DNA of 64,000 nt from positions 1,240,001 to 1,304,000 of the forward strand of contig NZ_CP182357.1 of the NCBI RefSeq assembly GCF_048571275.1. The letters are read 5' to 3'. Source of the stretch: Marinarcus sediminis (GTDB lineage: Bacteria; Campylobacterota; Campylobacteria; Campylobacterales; Arcobacteraceae). The notes beneath the pieces are model-generated. The model was not told where the DNA came from. It made no database searches and saw only the letters and a program-made list of their open reading frames with translations. Positions within the stretch are counted from its first letter, which is position 1. Each line of letters starts with the position of its first letter. The translations under genes were made by a program, and so were the position numbers. Positions 50,407-58,564 of the stretch are shown one piece after another.

Positions 50407-51798
50407 TTATAGAAAGCTTGATTTAATCACCATTAATTTTTCTTTGCTCATTTCAACCATAGAGTGGTGAATTCCACCCATACCAAGACCTGAAGTTCGA
50501 GCTCCTCCAAATGGCATCCAGTCAACTCTGAATGCAGTGTGGTCATTGACCATAACTGCTGTACCATTTAATCTTTTTACTGCTCTGATGGCAGTATCTA
50601 GGTTTTTCGTAAATACGGCTGCTTGGAAAGAGACTTCTAAGGCGTTGGCTCGTGTAAATGCCTCTTCAATGTCGGAGTATGAATAGATACAAACCACTGG
50701 TCCAAATACCTCTTTTGTTGATACAAGTGCATCATCTGCAGGGTTTACAATAACGGTTGGCTCATAACACGATGCAGAAATTCTTTTCCCACCGGTTAAT
50801 ATTTTCCCTCCTTTAGTGACGGCTTCATTGACCCACTCTTCAACTCTATTGACCTCATTGTTGTTGATTAATGGACCCACTTCTGTTTTGGGATCCATTT
50901 GATCTCCCACAACCAATTTAGACGCATATGCAGCTAATTTAGATGCCACTTCATCACAAATTGATTCATGTACGTAAACTCTTTGAACCGATACACACAC
51001 TTGCCCTGCATGGTAGAAACCACCTTTTCCAATTGAAGGAATTAACTCTTCAATATCCGCATCGGCTTCAACAATAACAGGTGCTACTCCACCATGCTCT
51101 AAGGCAACTCTTGTACCATTCGCTACTTTAGAGTTTAAGTACCAACCCACGCTTCCTGAACCAATAAATGTAAAGAAGTTAACTTTAGGACTGGTTGCAA
51201 GTAATTCCCCTGCTTCTCTTCCACAAACAACGGCTTGAGCCCATCCATTTGGAAGACCTGCTTCTTTTAAAATTTCTACCAATCGAATTGCACTCATTGG
51301 TGTTTGAGTTGCAGGTTTAATAATAACAGGACAACCTACAGCAATAGCAGGAATTACTTGATGAACTGCTAAGTTAAAAGGGTGGTTAAATGCAGAAACC
51401 GCGGCAACAACTCCGATAGGTTCTTTGAATGTATATGCCATTCGGTTTGCACTGCTTAGAGTATGTCCCATTGCAATCTCTTTACCTTCAAAAGCACCTA
51501 AATGTTCAACAGCAAGTTTAACCCCATTGATGGCTCGGTTAATTTCAACTTTAGAATCAATGTATGGCTTTCCACCTTCACTTGCGCATAAACGTGTCAA
51601 CTCTTCTACTTGAGAAGACATGATTTCTACAACTTTTTCTAAAATTTCAACTCTTTTATATTTTGGTAAATGGTTTTTGTGATCCAAAAATGTAGCTTGT
51701 GCTAAATCAATGGCACTCTCTACTTCTTCAATTGAATTGAATGGAACTACGCCTACTACTTTTCCGTCATATGGTGATGTAACTTCTATTGTACTCAT
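50407..51798 (-). CDS. NAD(P)-dependent aldehyde dehydrogenase
   Basis: A 463-residue ALDH-fold enzyme with nucleophile Cys268 (GQVCVSVQR), general base Glu234 (LEHGG), Asn138 (FNHPF) and cofactor-site GSGSVG. The phosphate-ring VNDHTAFRVDWMPFGG segment resembles lactaldehyde/phosphonoacetaldehyde-type branches. Thirty bases downstream of the thiamine-diphosphate enzyme on the same strand, so probably one pathway. Confidence 0.88.
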   Translation of the reverse strand: MSTIEVTSPYDGKVVGVVPFNSIEEVESAIDLAQATFLDHKNHLPKYKRVEILEKVVEIMSSQVEELTRLCASEGGKPYIDSKVEINRAINGVKLAVEHLGAFEGKEIAMGHTLSSANRMAYTFKEPIGVVAAVSAFNHPFNLAVHQVIPAIAVGCPVIIKPATQTPMSAIRLVEILKEAGLPNGWAQAVVCGREAGELLATSPKVNFFTFIGSGSVGWYLNSKVANGTRVALEHGGVAPVIVEADADIEELIPSIGKGGFYHAGQVCVSVQRVYVHESICDEVASKLAAYASKLVVGDQMDPKTEVGPLINNNEVNRVEEWVNEAVTKGGKILTGGKRISASCYEPTVIVNPADDALVSTKEVFGPVVCIYSYSDIEEAFTRANALEVSFQAAVFTKNLDTAIRAVKRLNGTAVMVNDHTAFRVDWMPFGGARTSGLGMGGIHHSMVEMSKEKLMVIKSSFL

Positions 51799-51828
51799 TT
51801 CTTTCCTTTTCTTGTTGTTGTTTTCGTA

Positions 51829-53475
51829 TTATAGCATACACTGTTTATTGGCTAAAAGATCATTTAAAATAGAGTGATTTAACGAATAATCTACAGCTAA
51901 ATCAATTAAATGTACCCCTTTGCCATTAACACATTTTTCTAAAGTTTGGGCAAAATCTTCACACGATGTTGGTCGGTGACCTGTTGCTCCATACGCTTCT
52001 GCGTATTTAACGAAATCTGGGTTACCCAAATCAAGTCCGAAGTTTTCAAATCCCATACCCGCTTGTTTCCATTTGATCATTCCGTATGAGTTGTCATTTA
52101 AAATAACCACAGTTAAATCCAGATTAAGTCTTACGGCTGTTTCCATCTCTTGTGAATTCATCATAAATCCACCATCTCCACAAACGGCAACAACTTTTGA
52201 GTTTGGATTAACCATTTTTGCAGCCATTCCAGAAGGAAGACCTGCTCCCATAGTTGCAAGTGCATTATCCAGTAAGAGTGTATTTGGTTGTGCACATCGG
52301 TAGTTTCTTGCAAACCAGATTTTATACACACCATTATCCAGTGTTACAATATCTTCAGCTGCTAAAGTTTGTCTGATTGTTCTTACTGCTTTTTGAGGTA
52401 AAATTGGGAATCGTGTATCTCCAAAATATTTGCTTAATCGTGTTCTGATCTCTTCTGCTAATCTGATGTAATAATCAAAATCCCAGTGTTCTTGTCTTGA
52501 AAGGGCATTTGACAAACTGTTTACATTTGATGCAATATCACCAATGACGTCTAATTGTGGGAAGTAGGTGTCATCAACTTCAGATGGGAAAAAGTTCATG
52601 TGAATGACTTTTGTAGCATCGGGTGTATTTTCCATAAAAAAGGGTGGTTTTTCAATGACATCATGTCCGACATTGATAATTAAATCGGCTCTTTCAATCG
52701 CACAGTGAATAAAGTCATCTTTTGATAATGCTGCTGTTGACAGACACAATTTGTGGTTTTCATCAACCACCCCTTTACCCATTTGAGTAGAGAAAAATGG
52801 AATTCCTGTTTCATTGACAAAATTGGTTAATGCATCACCAATTCGGTTTCTGTTTGCACCAGCCCCAATTAATAAAAGTGGTCTTTTGGCTTTTTCAATC
52901 ATTTTTACTGCATCAGATATTGTGTGATTGTCTGCTTTTGGGTATCGTACGTTTTGAACAGGATAAATATTGAAATCAACTTCTTCATCTGCAATATCTT
53001 CTGGTAACTCAATATGAACAGCACCCGGTCTTTCCGTGGTTGCTAATTTAAAGGCTTCTCTTACCATTGATGGAATATTGTTTCCATTAACCACCGTTTT
53101 TGCATATTTTGTTACGGGTTTCATCATGTTAACGATGTCAACAATTTGAAATCGTCCTTGTTTAGATTTTTTGATGGGTTTTTGACCTGTAATCATCATC
53201 ATAGGCATTCCACCCAGTTGTGCATAGGCTGCAGCTGTTACAAAGTTAGTAGCTCCAGGGCCAAGTGTTGCCAAACATACTCCCACTTTTCCTGTGAGTC
53301 TTCCATATGTTGCTGCCATGAAACCTGCACCTTGTTCATGTCTGGTTAAAATCAATTTAATTTTTGATTCTCTTAAAGATTCTAAAAAGTCTAAATTTTC
53401 TTCGCCCGGTATTCCAAAAATATATTCAACGCCTTCGTTTTCTAAGGCTTTTACAAATAAATCTGAAGCTTTCAT
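51829..53475 (-). CDS. Acetolactate synthase-like thiamine-diphosphate enzyme
   Basis: A 548-residue enzyme of the acetolactate synthase/pyruvate oxidase superfamily. It shows activating Glu47 (RHEQGAGFMA) and the ThDP/Mg motif from GDGGFMMNSQEMET to NDNSYG. No small regulatory subunit follows, so a catabolic (AlsS-like) or other 2-keto-acid ligase or decarboxylase role is likelier than valine synthesis. Paired with an aldehyde dehydrogenase. Confidence 0.85.
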   Translation of the reverse strand: MKASDLFVKALENEGVEYIFGIPGEENLDFLESLRESKIKLILTRHEQGAGFMAATYGRLTGKVGVCLATLGPGATNFVTAAAYAQLGGMPMMMITGQKPIKKSKQGRFQIVDIVNMMKPVTKYAKTVVNGNNIPSMVREAFKLATTERPGAVHIELPEDIADEEVDFNIYPVQNVRYPKADNHTISDAVKMIEKAKRPLLLIGAGANRNRIGDALTNFVNETGIPFFSTQMGKGVVDENHKLCLSTAALSKDDFIHCAIERADLIINVGHDVIEKPPFFMENTPDATKVIHMNFFPSEVDDTYFPQLDVIGDIASNVNSLSNALSRQEHWDFDYYIRLAEEIRTRLSKYFGDTRFPILPQKAVRTIRQTLAAEDIVTLDNGVYKIWFARNYRCAQPNTLLLDNALATMGAGLPSGMAAKMVNPNSKVVAVCGDGGFMMNSQEMETAVRLNLDLTVVILNDNSYGMIKWKQAGMGFENFGLDLGNPDFVKYAEAYGATGHRPTSCEDFAQTLEKCVNGKGVHLIDLAVDYSLNHSILNDLLANKQCML

Positions 53476-53814
53476 AATTTCTCCAATTTTTTAATTTTCG
53501 TTAGTTTCTCAAAATCTATGTTAAATGAAAATTAAACATAAATAATAGATTGCTAAACTTATGCTATTTGAAACCTAATCATAGGGTAATAACCATATAA
53601 TTATGGCTTCTTTGTGTATATATGGGACATAATTTGAACTCTTTTGAGTGTAAGAAAAGTATAAAAAAGATACAACTGCCTATTCCTTGGCAGTTTATGC
53701 CCATATGTCTCATTTTAAAATATTTTTTTTATACGTGTTACGTTATTACCCGAAAAGGGTTTGAAATGTTTACTTATATCATCTTGATAAAAAGAGTTGT
53801 GCATTGGATTTTTT
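53476..53814. other. Gene-free intergenic region
   Basis: 339 bases between the divergent start of the ThDP enzyme and the 3' end of the metalloprotease gene. No coding frame is supported (a plus-strand frame at 53622 runs into the protease gene without conserved features). AT-rich; ccatataattatgg at 53592-53605 includes a possible -10 box. Confidence 0.4.
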
Positions 53815-54315
53815 TCAATAAATTTTTCCAAAAATATCAATATGAGTCAAATAAAGTCTCAAGTCAAATTCAACTTGTGCATAATTTTTTTGCATAAAAC
53901 TGCAGAGTTTATAAAAAGCTTTATTGTGCTCTTTCTCTTTTAAATGTGCCAGTTCATGAACCACAATCATTTCCAAAAAGGCTTCAGGAACACTTTTAAA
54001 CAAGGTGGCAACTCGTATCTCATTTTTTGATTTAAGTTTATTGCCTTGAACCCTTGAAATGAATGTATGCATACCCAACGCATTGTTAATGACATTGATT
54101 TTTCCATCGAATTGTACTTTGTCGATTTGCTGTTTTTTAAAGTATTGATTTTTAAACTCCATGACATAATTGTAGAGCAGTTTATCGGTTGTAATGGTAT
54201 GAGTGGTGGGGTATTTATTTTTTATATAGTGCGTTAAACTTTGTTTATCAATGAGTGCTTGAACTTGTTCTTGCAGGTGTTGTGGATAGTGATTTATATA
54301 GCGCAATTTATTCAT
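53815..54315 (-). CDS. YgjP-like metalloprotease
   Basis: 166 residues with a gluzincin-like HELAH zinc motif (His120, Glu121, His124) and a third ligand candidate His130 in KEHNKAFY. This is the UTP-pyrophosphatase/YgjP (WLM-type) family, shorter than the usual 230 residues because the N-terminal part is reduced. Cytosolic. Substrate unknown. Confidence 0.8.
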   Translation of the reverse strand: MNKLRYINHYPQHLQEQVQALIDKQSLTHYIKNKYPTTHTITTDKLLYNYVMEFKNQYFKKQQIDKVQFDGKINVINNALGMHTFISRVQGNKLKSKNEIRVATLFKSVPEAFLEMIVVHELAHLKEKEHNKAFYKLCSFMQKNYAQVEFDLRLYLTHIDIFGKIY

Positions 54316-54419
54316 CAGTCGATTATATCATAAAGCCATTTGAAAATGTTGATTAAAATATGATAGAATATCTTCAGATGCGATGAATAAAAGAGTGCGA
54401 TTTTTATAAAGGATTTTGC

Positions 54420-56369
54420 ATGCTGTATAAGAATGAACAGACTATTTTAAAAATAATTAAATATGCTCCCAGTGCTTTTGTGATTGTTTTAGCACTCTCT
54501 ATTTTAATTTTGTCATATTTTGAGAATAAAGTTGTATATGAAGAAAATAAAATAAAATTGCAAAAAAACTTTATTGCATCAAACAAAGAGCGGATTAAAA
54601 TAGAAACAGAAAAAATTAAAAGTTATATTTTAAAAGAACACTCTTTGATTGAAGAGAAATTAAAACAGAGTTTAAAAGAGCGCATTTATGAAGCGCATGA
54701 CATTGTAATGGAGATATATAGACAAAATAAACACAAGGGTGAAAAAGAAGTTACGAAACTCATAAAAGATGCTTTACGAAATATTCGATTTAATAATGGT
54801 CGTGGCTATTTTTTTATTTATAATTATGATTATACATGTATTTTATTGCCCATAAATCCCAGTTTGGAAGGGGAAAATGTCTACAATTTCAAGGATGCAA
54901 AGGGGCGTTATTTGGGACGAGATATTATTGCCTCTTTGGAGCCAACTGGTGAGAGCTTTTTAACGTGGTGGTTTCCCAAACCTAACGATTTAGACCATGC
55001 GCATAAAAAAATAGGGTTTAACATTCATTTTAAACCCTACAATTGGTTTATTGGTACGGGAGAGTATGTTGATGAATTTGAAGAAGATTTTAAAAAAGAT
55101 GTTTTAGAAAATCTTGAACGCATGAATTCTTGGCATAATTCCTATTTGTTCATAGTAAATTATGAGGGAGATTTATTGCTTTATCCCAATAAAGCATTTC
55201 AAGGGAAAAATATTTTTAGCTTTGAAGATAACACGATGCCTGCATCTAAAAATGATCATTTTTTTCAACAAACGACAACAAAAGAGATTTTTCCTAAATT
55301 TAAAGAATTGGCGCAAAAAAGTGGTGGTTTTTTGACCTATATTCATAATAAAAACAGTCAAAAATTTGTAGAAAAGACAAGCTATGTTGATGGAATTCAA
55401 GCTTGGCATTGGATTATTGGAAATGGTTTTTATGAAGATGATTTACGTATAACTTTAAAAGAGATGAAAGAGAGTGCCAGTAAAAATTTTGAAGCACATT
55501 TGTTCAGAATTTTTATCATTACATTCATAGCAAGTACGATTTTGTTAATTGTTTCTACGTATATATCACACATCTTGAAAAATAAGTTTACGGAGTATAA
55601 AAAAAGTATCCAAAAACAAATTGAACAAAACTCTATGCAACAAAATATCATGGCACAACAGTCAAAAATGGCAGCGATGGGTGAAATGATAAGTAATATT
55701 GCCCATCAATGGAGACAACCATTGTCGGTTATTACAACCAGTATTACGGGCTTAGGCATTAAGCATGAGATGGGAAATTTAACAAAACAAGAGTTTGAAA
55801 GTGTTGTTAACAATATCAATCACTCTGCTCAATATTTGTCACAAACCATTGATGACTTTAGGAATTTTTTTAAATCTGAAAAAAAGAAACAACATTTTGT
55901 CATAGAAGAGGTAATTGAGAAAACTCTGATGTTGGTCAACTCACAGTTTAAAAATCGTGGGATTACGATTATAAAAAATATTCAACCAATAGAAGTGTGT
56001 ACGTTTAAAAATGAGTTGATACAGGTCTTAATTAATATTTTAAATAATGCCAAAGATGAATTGGATGAAAAAAGCGATGAAAAACTTATTTTTATTGAAA
56101 CATTGGTAGAGAATGAATGCTTAGTGATTAAAATAAAAGATAACGGCAATGGCATTTCTATTGCAGATATCAATAGAATATTTGAACCCTATTTTTCTAC
56201 AAAAAAAGCCAAAGATGGTACAGGAATTGGTTTATATATGAGTCAAGAAATTATTACCAAACACATGGATGGAACCATTGAAGCTTTAAATGTTGAGTAT
56301 GATTATAATGAAAAAAGGCAGAAAGGTGCACTTTTTACCCTTACTATTCCATTGGGTACTAAAGATTAA
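54420..56369 (+). CDS. Double-Cache HQWRQP-type sensor histidine kinase
   Basis: 649 residues. Membrane helices at 17-34 and 363-384 enclose a double type-2 Cache sensor: NNGRGYFFIYNYD (about 125-137), then IGTGEYVDEF (211-220), and a second repeat with SYLFIVNYEGDLLLYP and IIGNGFYEDD. The kinase core has HQWRQPL (His429), NNAKDEL, DNGNG and GTGIGL. sCache_2 domains often bind small carboxylates. No response regulator is adjacent. Confidence 0.9.
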   Translation: MLYKNEQTILKIIKYAPSAFVIVLALSILILSYFENKVVYEENKIKLQKNFIASNKERIKIETEKIKSYILKEHSLIEEKLKQSLKERIYEAHDIVMEIYRQNKHKGEKEVTKLIKDALRNIRFNNGRGYFFIYNYDYTCILLPINPSLEGENVYNFKDAKGRYLGRDIIASLEPTGESFLTWWFPKPNDLDHAHKKIGFNIHFKPYNWFIGTGEYVDEFEEDFKKDVLENLERMNSWHNSYLFIVNYEGDLLLYPNKAFQGKNIFSFEDNTMPASKNDHFFQQTTTKEIFPKFKELAQKSGGFLTYIHNKNSQKFVEKTSYVDGIQAWHWIIGNGFYEDDLRITLKEMKESASKNFEAHLFRIFIITFIASTILLIVSTYISHILKNKFTEYKKSIQKQIEQNSMQQNIMAQQSKMAAMGEMISNIAHQWRQPLSVITTSITGLGIKHEMGNLTKQEFESVVNNINHSAQYLSQTIDDFRNFFKSEKKKQHFVIEEVIEKTLMLVNSQFKNRGITIIKNIQPIEVCTFKNELIQVLINILNNAKDELDEKSDEKLIFIETLVENECLVIKIKDNGNGISIADINRIFEPYFSTKKAKDGTGIGLYMSQEIITKHMDGTIEALNVEYDYNEKRQKGALFTLTIPLGTKD

Positions 56370-56450
56370 AATATAATATTACATGAATTTAAGTGACTAA
56401 AAGATAGTATTTTATTGTATAATTTTATATTATATTAAAAGGATGAAATA

Positions 56451-56672
56451 ATGCAAAAAAACGTTGGGAAAATTGACAAAATTATTAGAATTGTTATTGG
56501 TGTAGCTATCATTGCATATGGGCTTATTGCACAAAGTTGGTTAGGAGTTATTGGATTAATTCCATTAGGAACAGCATTGATTGGTTGGTGTCCACTCTAT
56601 TGCCCTTTAAAAATCAATACATCGTGTTGTAAAGAATCATGCGACAAAAAAGAGGAAGAAAAAGGGGAGTAA
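56451..56672 (+). CDS. DUF2892 (YgaP-type) membrane protein
   Basis: 73 residues: N-terminal KNVGKIDKIIRIVIGV and two short helices, then a cysteine-rich tail (GWCPLYCPLKINTSCCKESC). The DUF2892 tail often accompanies rhodanese domains; here it stands alone. AAAGGAT precedes the ATG. Function unknown. Confidence 0.85.
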   Translation: MQKNVGKIDKIIRIVIGVAIIAYGLIAQSWLGVIGLIPLGTALIGWCPLYCPLKINTSCCKESCDKKEEEKGE

Positions 56673-56686
56673 AACTCCTCTTTTTT
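56660..56686 (+). terminator. Rho-independent terminator at the end of the DUF2892 gene
   Basis: aaaaggggagt (56660-56670) pairs with actcctctttt (56674-56684) with one G-T pair and loop aaa, then T. The stop codon lies in the loop. Confidence 0.8.
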
Positions 56687-56696
56687 AAAATCAAAT

Positions 56697-56783
56697 ATGT
56701 CAGCTCCTGAAAATCCTTATCTTTATTTAGCTATTTTTTTAATCATCAGCATCTATTTTGCTTTTAAAATTAACAAAAACTGA
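56697..56783 (+). CDS. Possible 28-residue membrane peptide
   Basis: ATG to TGA with a plausible single helix (YLYLAIFLIISIYFAF) between a polar N-terminus (MSAPENP) and a basic end (KINKN). It sits between the DUF2892 terminator and the nhaA promoter region. No ribosome site is seen, so it may not be translated. Confidence 0.3.
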   Translation: MSAPENPYLYLAIFLIISIYFAFKINKN

Positions 56784-56865
56784 TACCTCTTCTTTCAAAT
56801 AATTTTCTGCTTTAACGTAAAAATAAGAATCGATTGATACAATAATCTTACTTTATTAAGGAAAA

Positions 56866-58158
56866 ATGATGGTCAAATATATAGAAACATTTCAAGAATA
56901 TATATCAAAAGAGTCTTTAAGTGGAATCATACTTTTTATAGCAACTTTTTTAGCAGTAGTTGTCGCAAATTCAAGTTTAGCAGAGGCGTATACTGCTTTA
57001 TGGCATATGCCTTTAGGGGTCACTTTTGGTGGCTCAACCATTTCAATGGACTTAACGCATTGGATTGATGATGGATTAATGGCACTGTTTTTTTTGATGG
57101 TGGGATTAGAGATCAAAAGAGAGTTGATTTGTGGCGAATTGTCTTCCGTTCAAAAGGCATCATTCCCTGTTGTTGCTGCTTTAGGGGGAATGATTGTTCC
57201 CGCACTTATTTATGTGGCATTTAATCGTGATGCCCCTTTGGGTTTTGGTATTCCTATGGCAACAGATATTGCGTTTGCTTTGGGAATTTTAATGCTTTTA
57301 GGGAAAAAGGTCAATCCGGCAATTAAACTTTTTTTGGTGGCACTGGCCGTTGTGGATGATTTGGGTGCTGTTTTAGTGGTTGCTACGGTTTATACCTCTG
57401 AAATTCACACCATCTATTTTATTCATGCATTTGTGATTTATGCGTTAATATGGTTGTTAAACATTAAAGGGGTGACCAAACTGTGGCCCTATTTGATTTT
57501 GGGTCTGTTTTTGTGGATTTTTATTCATAAAATTGGAATTCACGCGACTGTAGCCGGTGTTCTTTTGGCATTTGCCGTTCCCATTAAGTCAAAAATAGAT
57601 GAAAAGCGTTTTGTATTAAATGCGGCACTTGCTTTGGATACTTTTAAATCACACTCAACAACTGATGACATACTCTCTCATCATCAAATTGATGCGTTAG
57701 AGAATATTGCACATGGGTATGATAGCGTACAAAATCCATTGGTGAAACTCGAACACAATTTACACAATATTTCCGCTTTTTTAATTATGCCACTTTTTGC
57801 TTTTTCAAATGCGGGTGTTGCCATTGAATTTTCAAGTTTTTTTGAACACATTACAATTGTTTTGGGTGTAGTTTTTGGTTTAATTATTGGTAAACCTATT
57901 GGTATTTTTACTTTCACATTTTTCGCCACAAAATTTGGTATTGTAAAAAAACCAGATGATATTGCGTGGAGTGACGTGATTGCGGTTGGATTTTTAGGGG
58001 GTATTGGATTTACCATGTCCATTTTTATTACCCATTTGGCCTTTTTAGATCAAAGTTTAATTGATGCAGTGAAATTGGGTGTATTTATGGCATCTTTTAT
58101 TGCAGCACTCATTGGTGTGGCCTTAATAGTGATGAATAATAAAAGAGCTTCAGTATAA
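56866..58158 (+). CDS. nhaA: Na+/H+ antiporter NhaA
   Basis: A 430-residue, twelve-helix antiporter for sodium and pH homeostasis. DDGLMALFFLMVGLEIKREL (key parts), PMATDIAFALGIL and the transport aspartates in VALAVVDDLGAVL are all present. AAGGA lies before the first of two adjacent ATGs. The gene ends one base before the convergent 58159 gene. Confidence 0.95.
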   Translation: MMVKYIETFQEYISKESLSGIILFIATFLAVVVANSSLAEAYTALWHMPLGVTFGGSTISMDLTHWIDDGLMALFFLMVGLEIKRELICGELSSVQKASFPVVAALGGMIVPALIYVAFNRDAPLGFGIPMATDIAFALGILMLLGKKVNPAIKLFLVALAVVDDLGAVLVVATVYTSEIHTIYFIHAFVIYALIWLLNIKGVTKLWPYLILGLFLWIFIHKIGIHATVAGVLLAFAVPIKSKIDEKRFVLNAALALDTFKSHSTTDDILSHHQIDALENIAHGYDSVQNPLVKLEHNLHNISAFLIMPLFAFSNAGVAIEFSSFFEHITIVLGVVFGLIIGKPIGIFTFTFFATKFGIVKKPDDIAWSDVIAVGFLGGIGFTMSIFITHLAFLDQSLIDAVKLGVFMASFIAALIGVALIVMNNKRASV

Positions 58159-58548
58159 CTACTGGGGCTTTTTGAGTTGTGAGAGTTTGTATATTTTAAA
58201 ATTGGTTACTGTCTCAATGAGACATAAACTCAGTAATCCCATAATCCAATAAAAAAACCATTGAGAAATCATCCCTTCAAATCCATCTTGGTTGAAATAA
58301 TCAATCACTTCAAAAAAGAGAAAAAAAATAACCGATGTTTTAAAGGTCATGGTTTGTACGGGAATTGTTACCTCATAATGTTTCACTTTGTATTTGGAAT
58401 AAAAGAGCAGCAGACTAAAAGGGAAAAGCGCTAAAATGAACCAAAACTCATCCACAATGAGCTGTATGGTTTTGACTTCTCCTAACACGTGCGTATAGAT
58501 GAAAAGTATGGCAAACAGTGTCGTTGAAAAAAGGGTAAAGGGTTTCAT
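58159..58548 (-). CDS. Small multi-helix membrane protein of unknown function
   Basis: 129 residues with about four hydrophobic helices (FTLFSTTLFAILFIY, FWFILALFPFSLLLFY, SVIFFLFFEVI, WFFYWIMGLLSLCLI). No family recognised. Seventeen bases after the dynamin gene, so it may be the last gene of the dynamin operon. Confidence 0.6.
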   Translation of the reverse strand: MKPFTLFSTTLFAILFIYTHVLGEVKTIQLIVDEFWFILALFPFSLLLFYSKYKVKHYEVTIPVQTMTFKTSVIFFLFFEVIDYFNQDGFEGMISQWFFYWIMGLLSLCLIETVTNFKIYKLSQLKKPQ

Positions 58549-58564
58549 CAGTGGCGAAGAGTCA

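Noticed and set aside
53622..53897. 91-residue plus-strand frame
   Set aside because: Runs into the convergent metalloprotease gene, no ribosome site and no conserved features.
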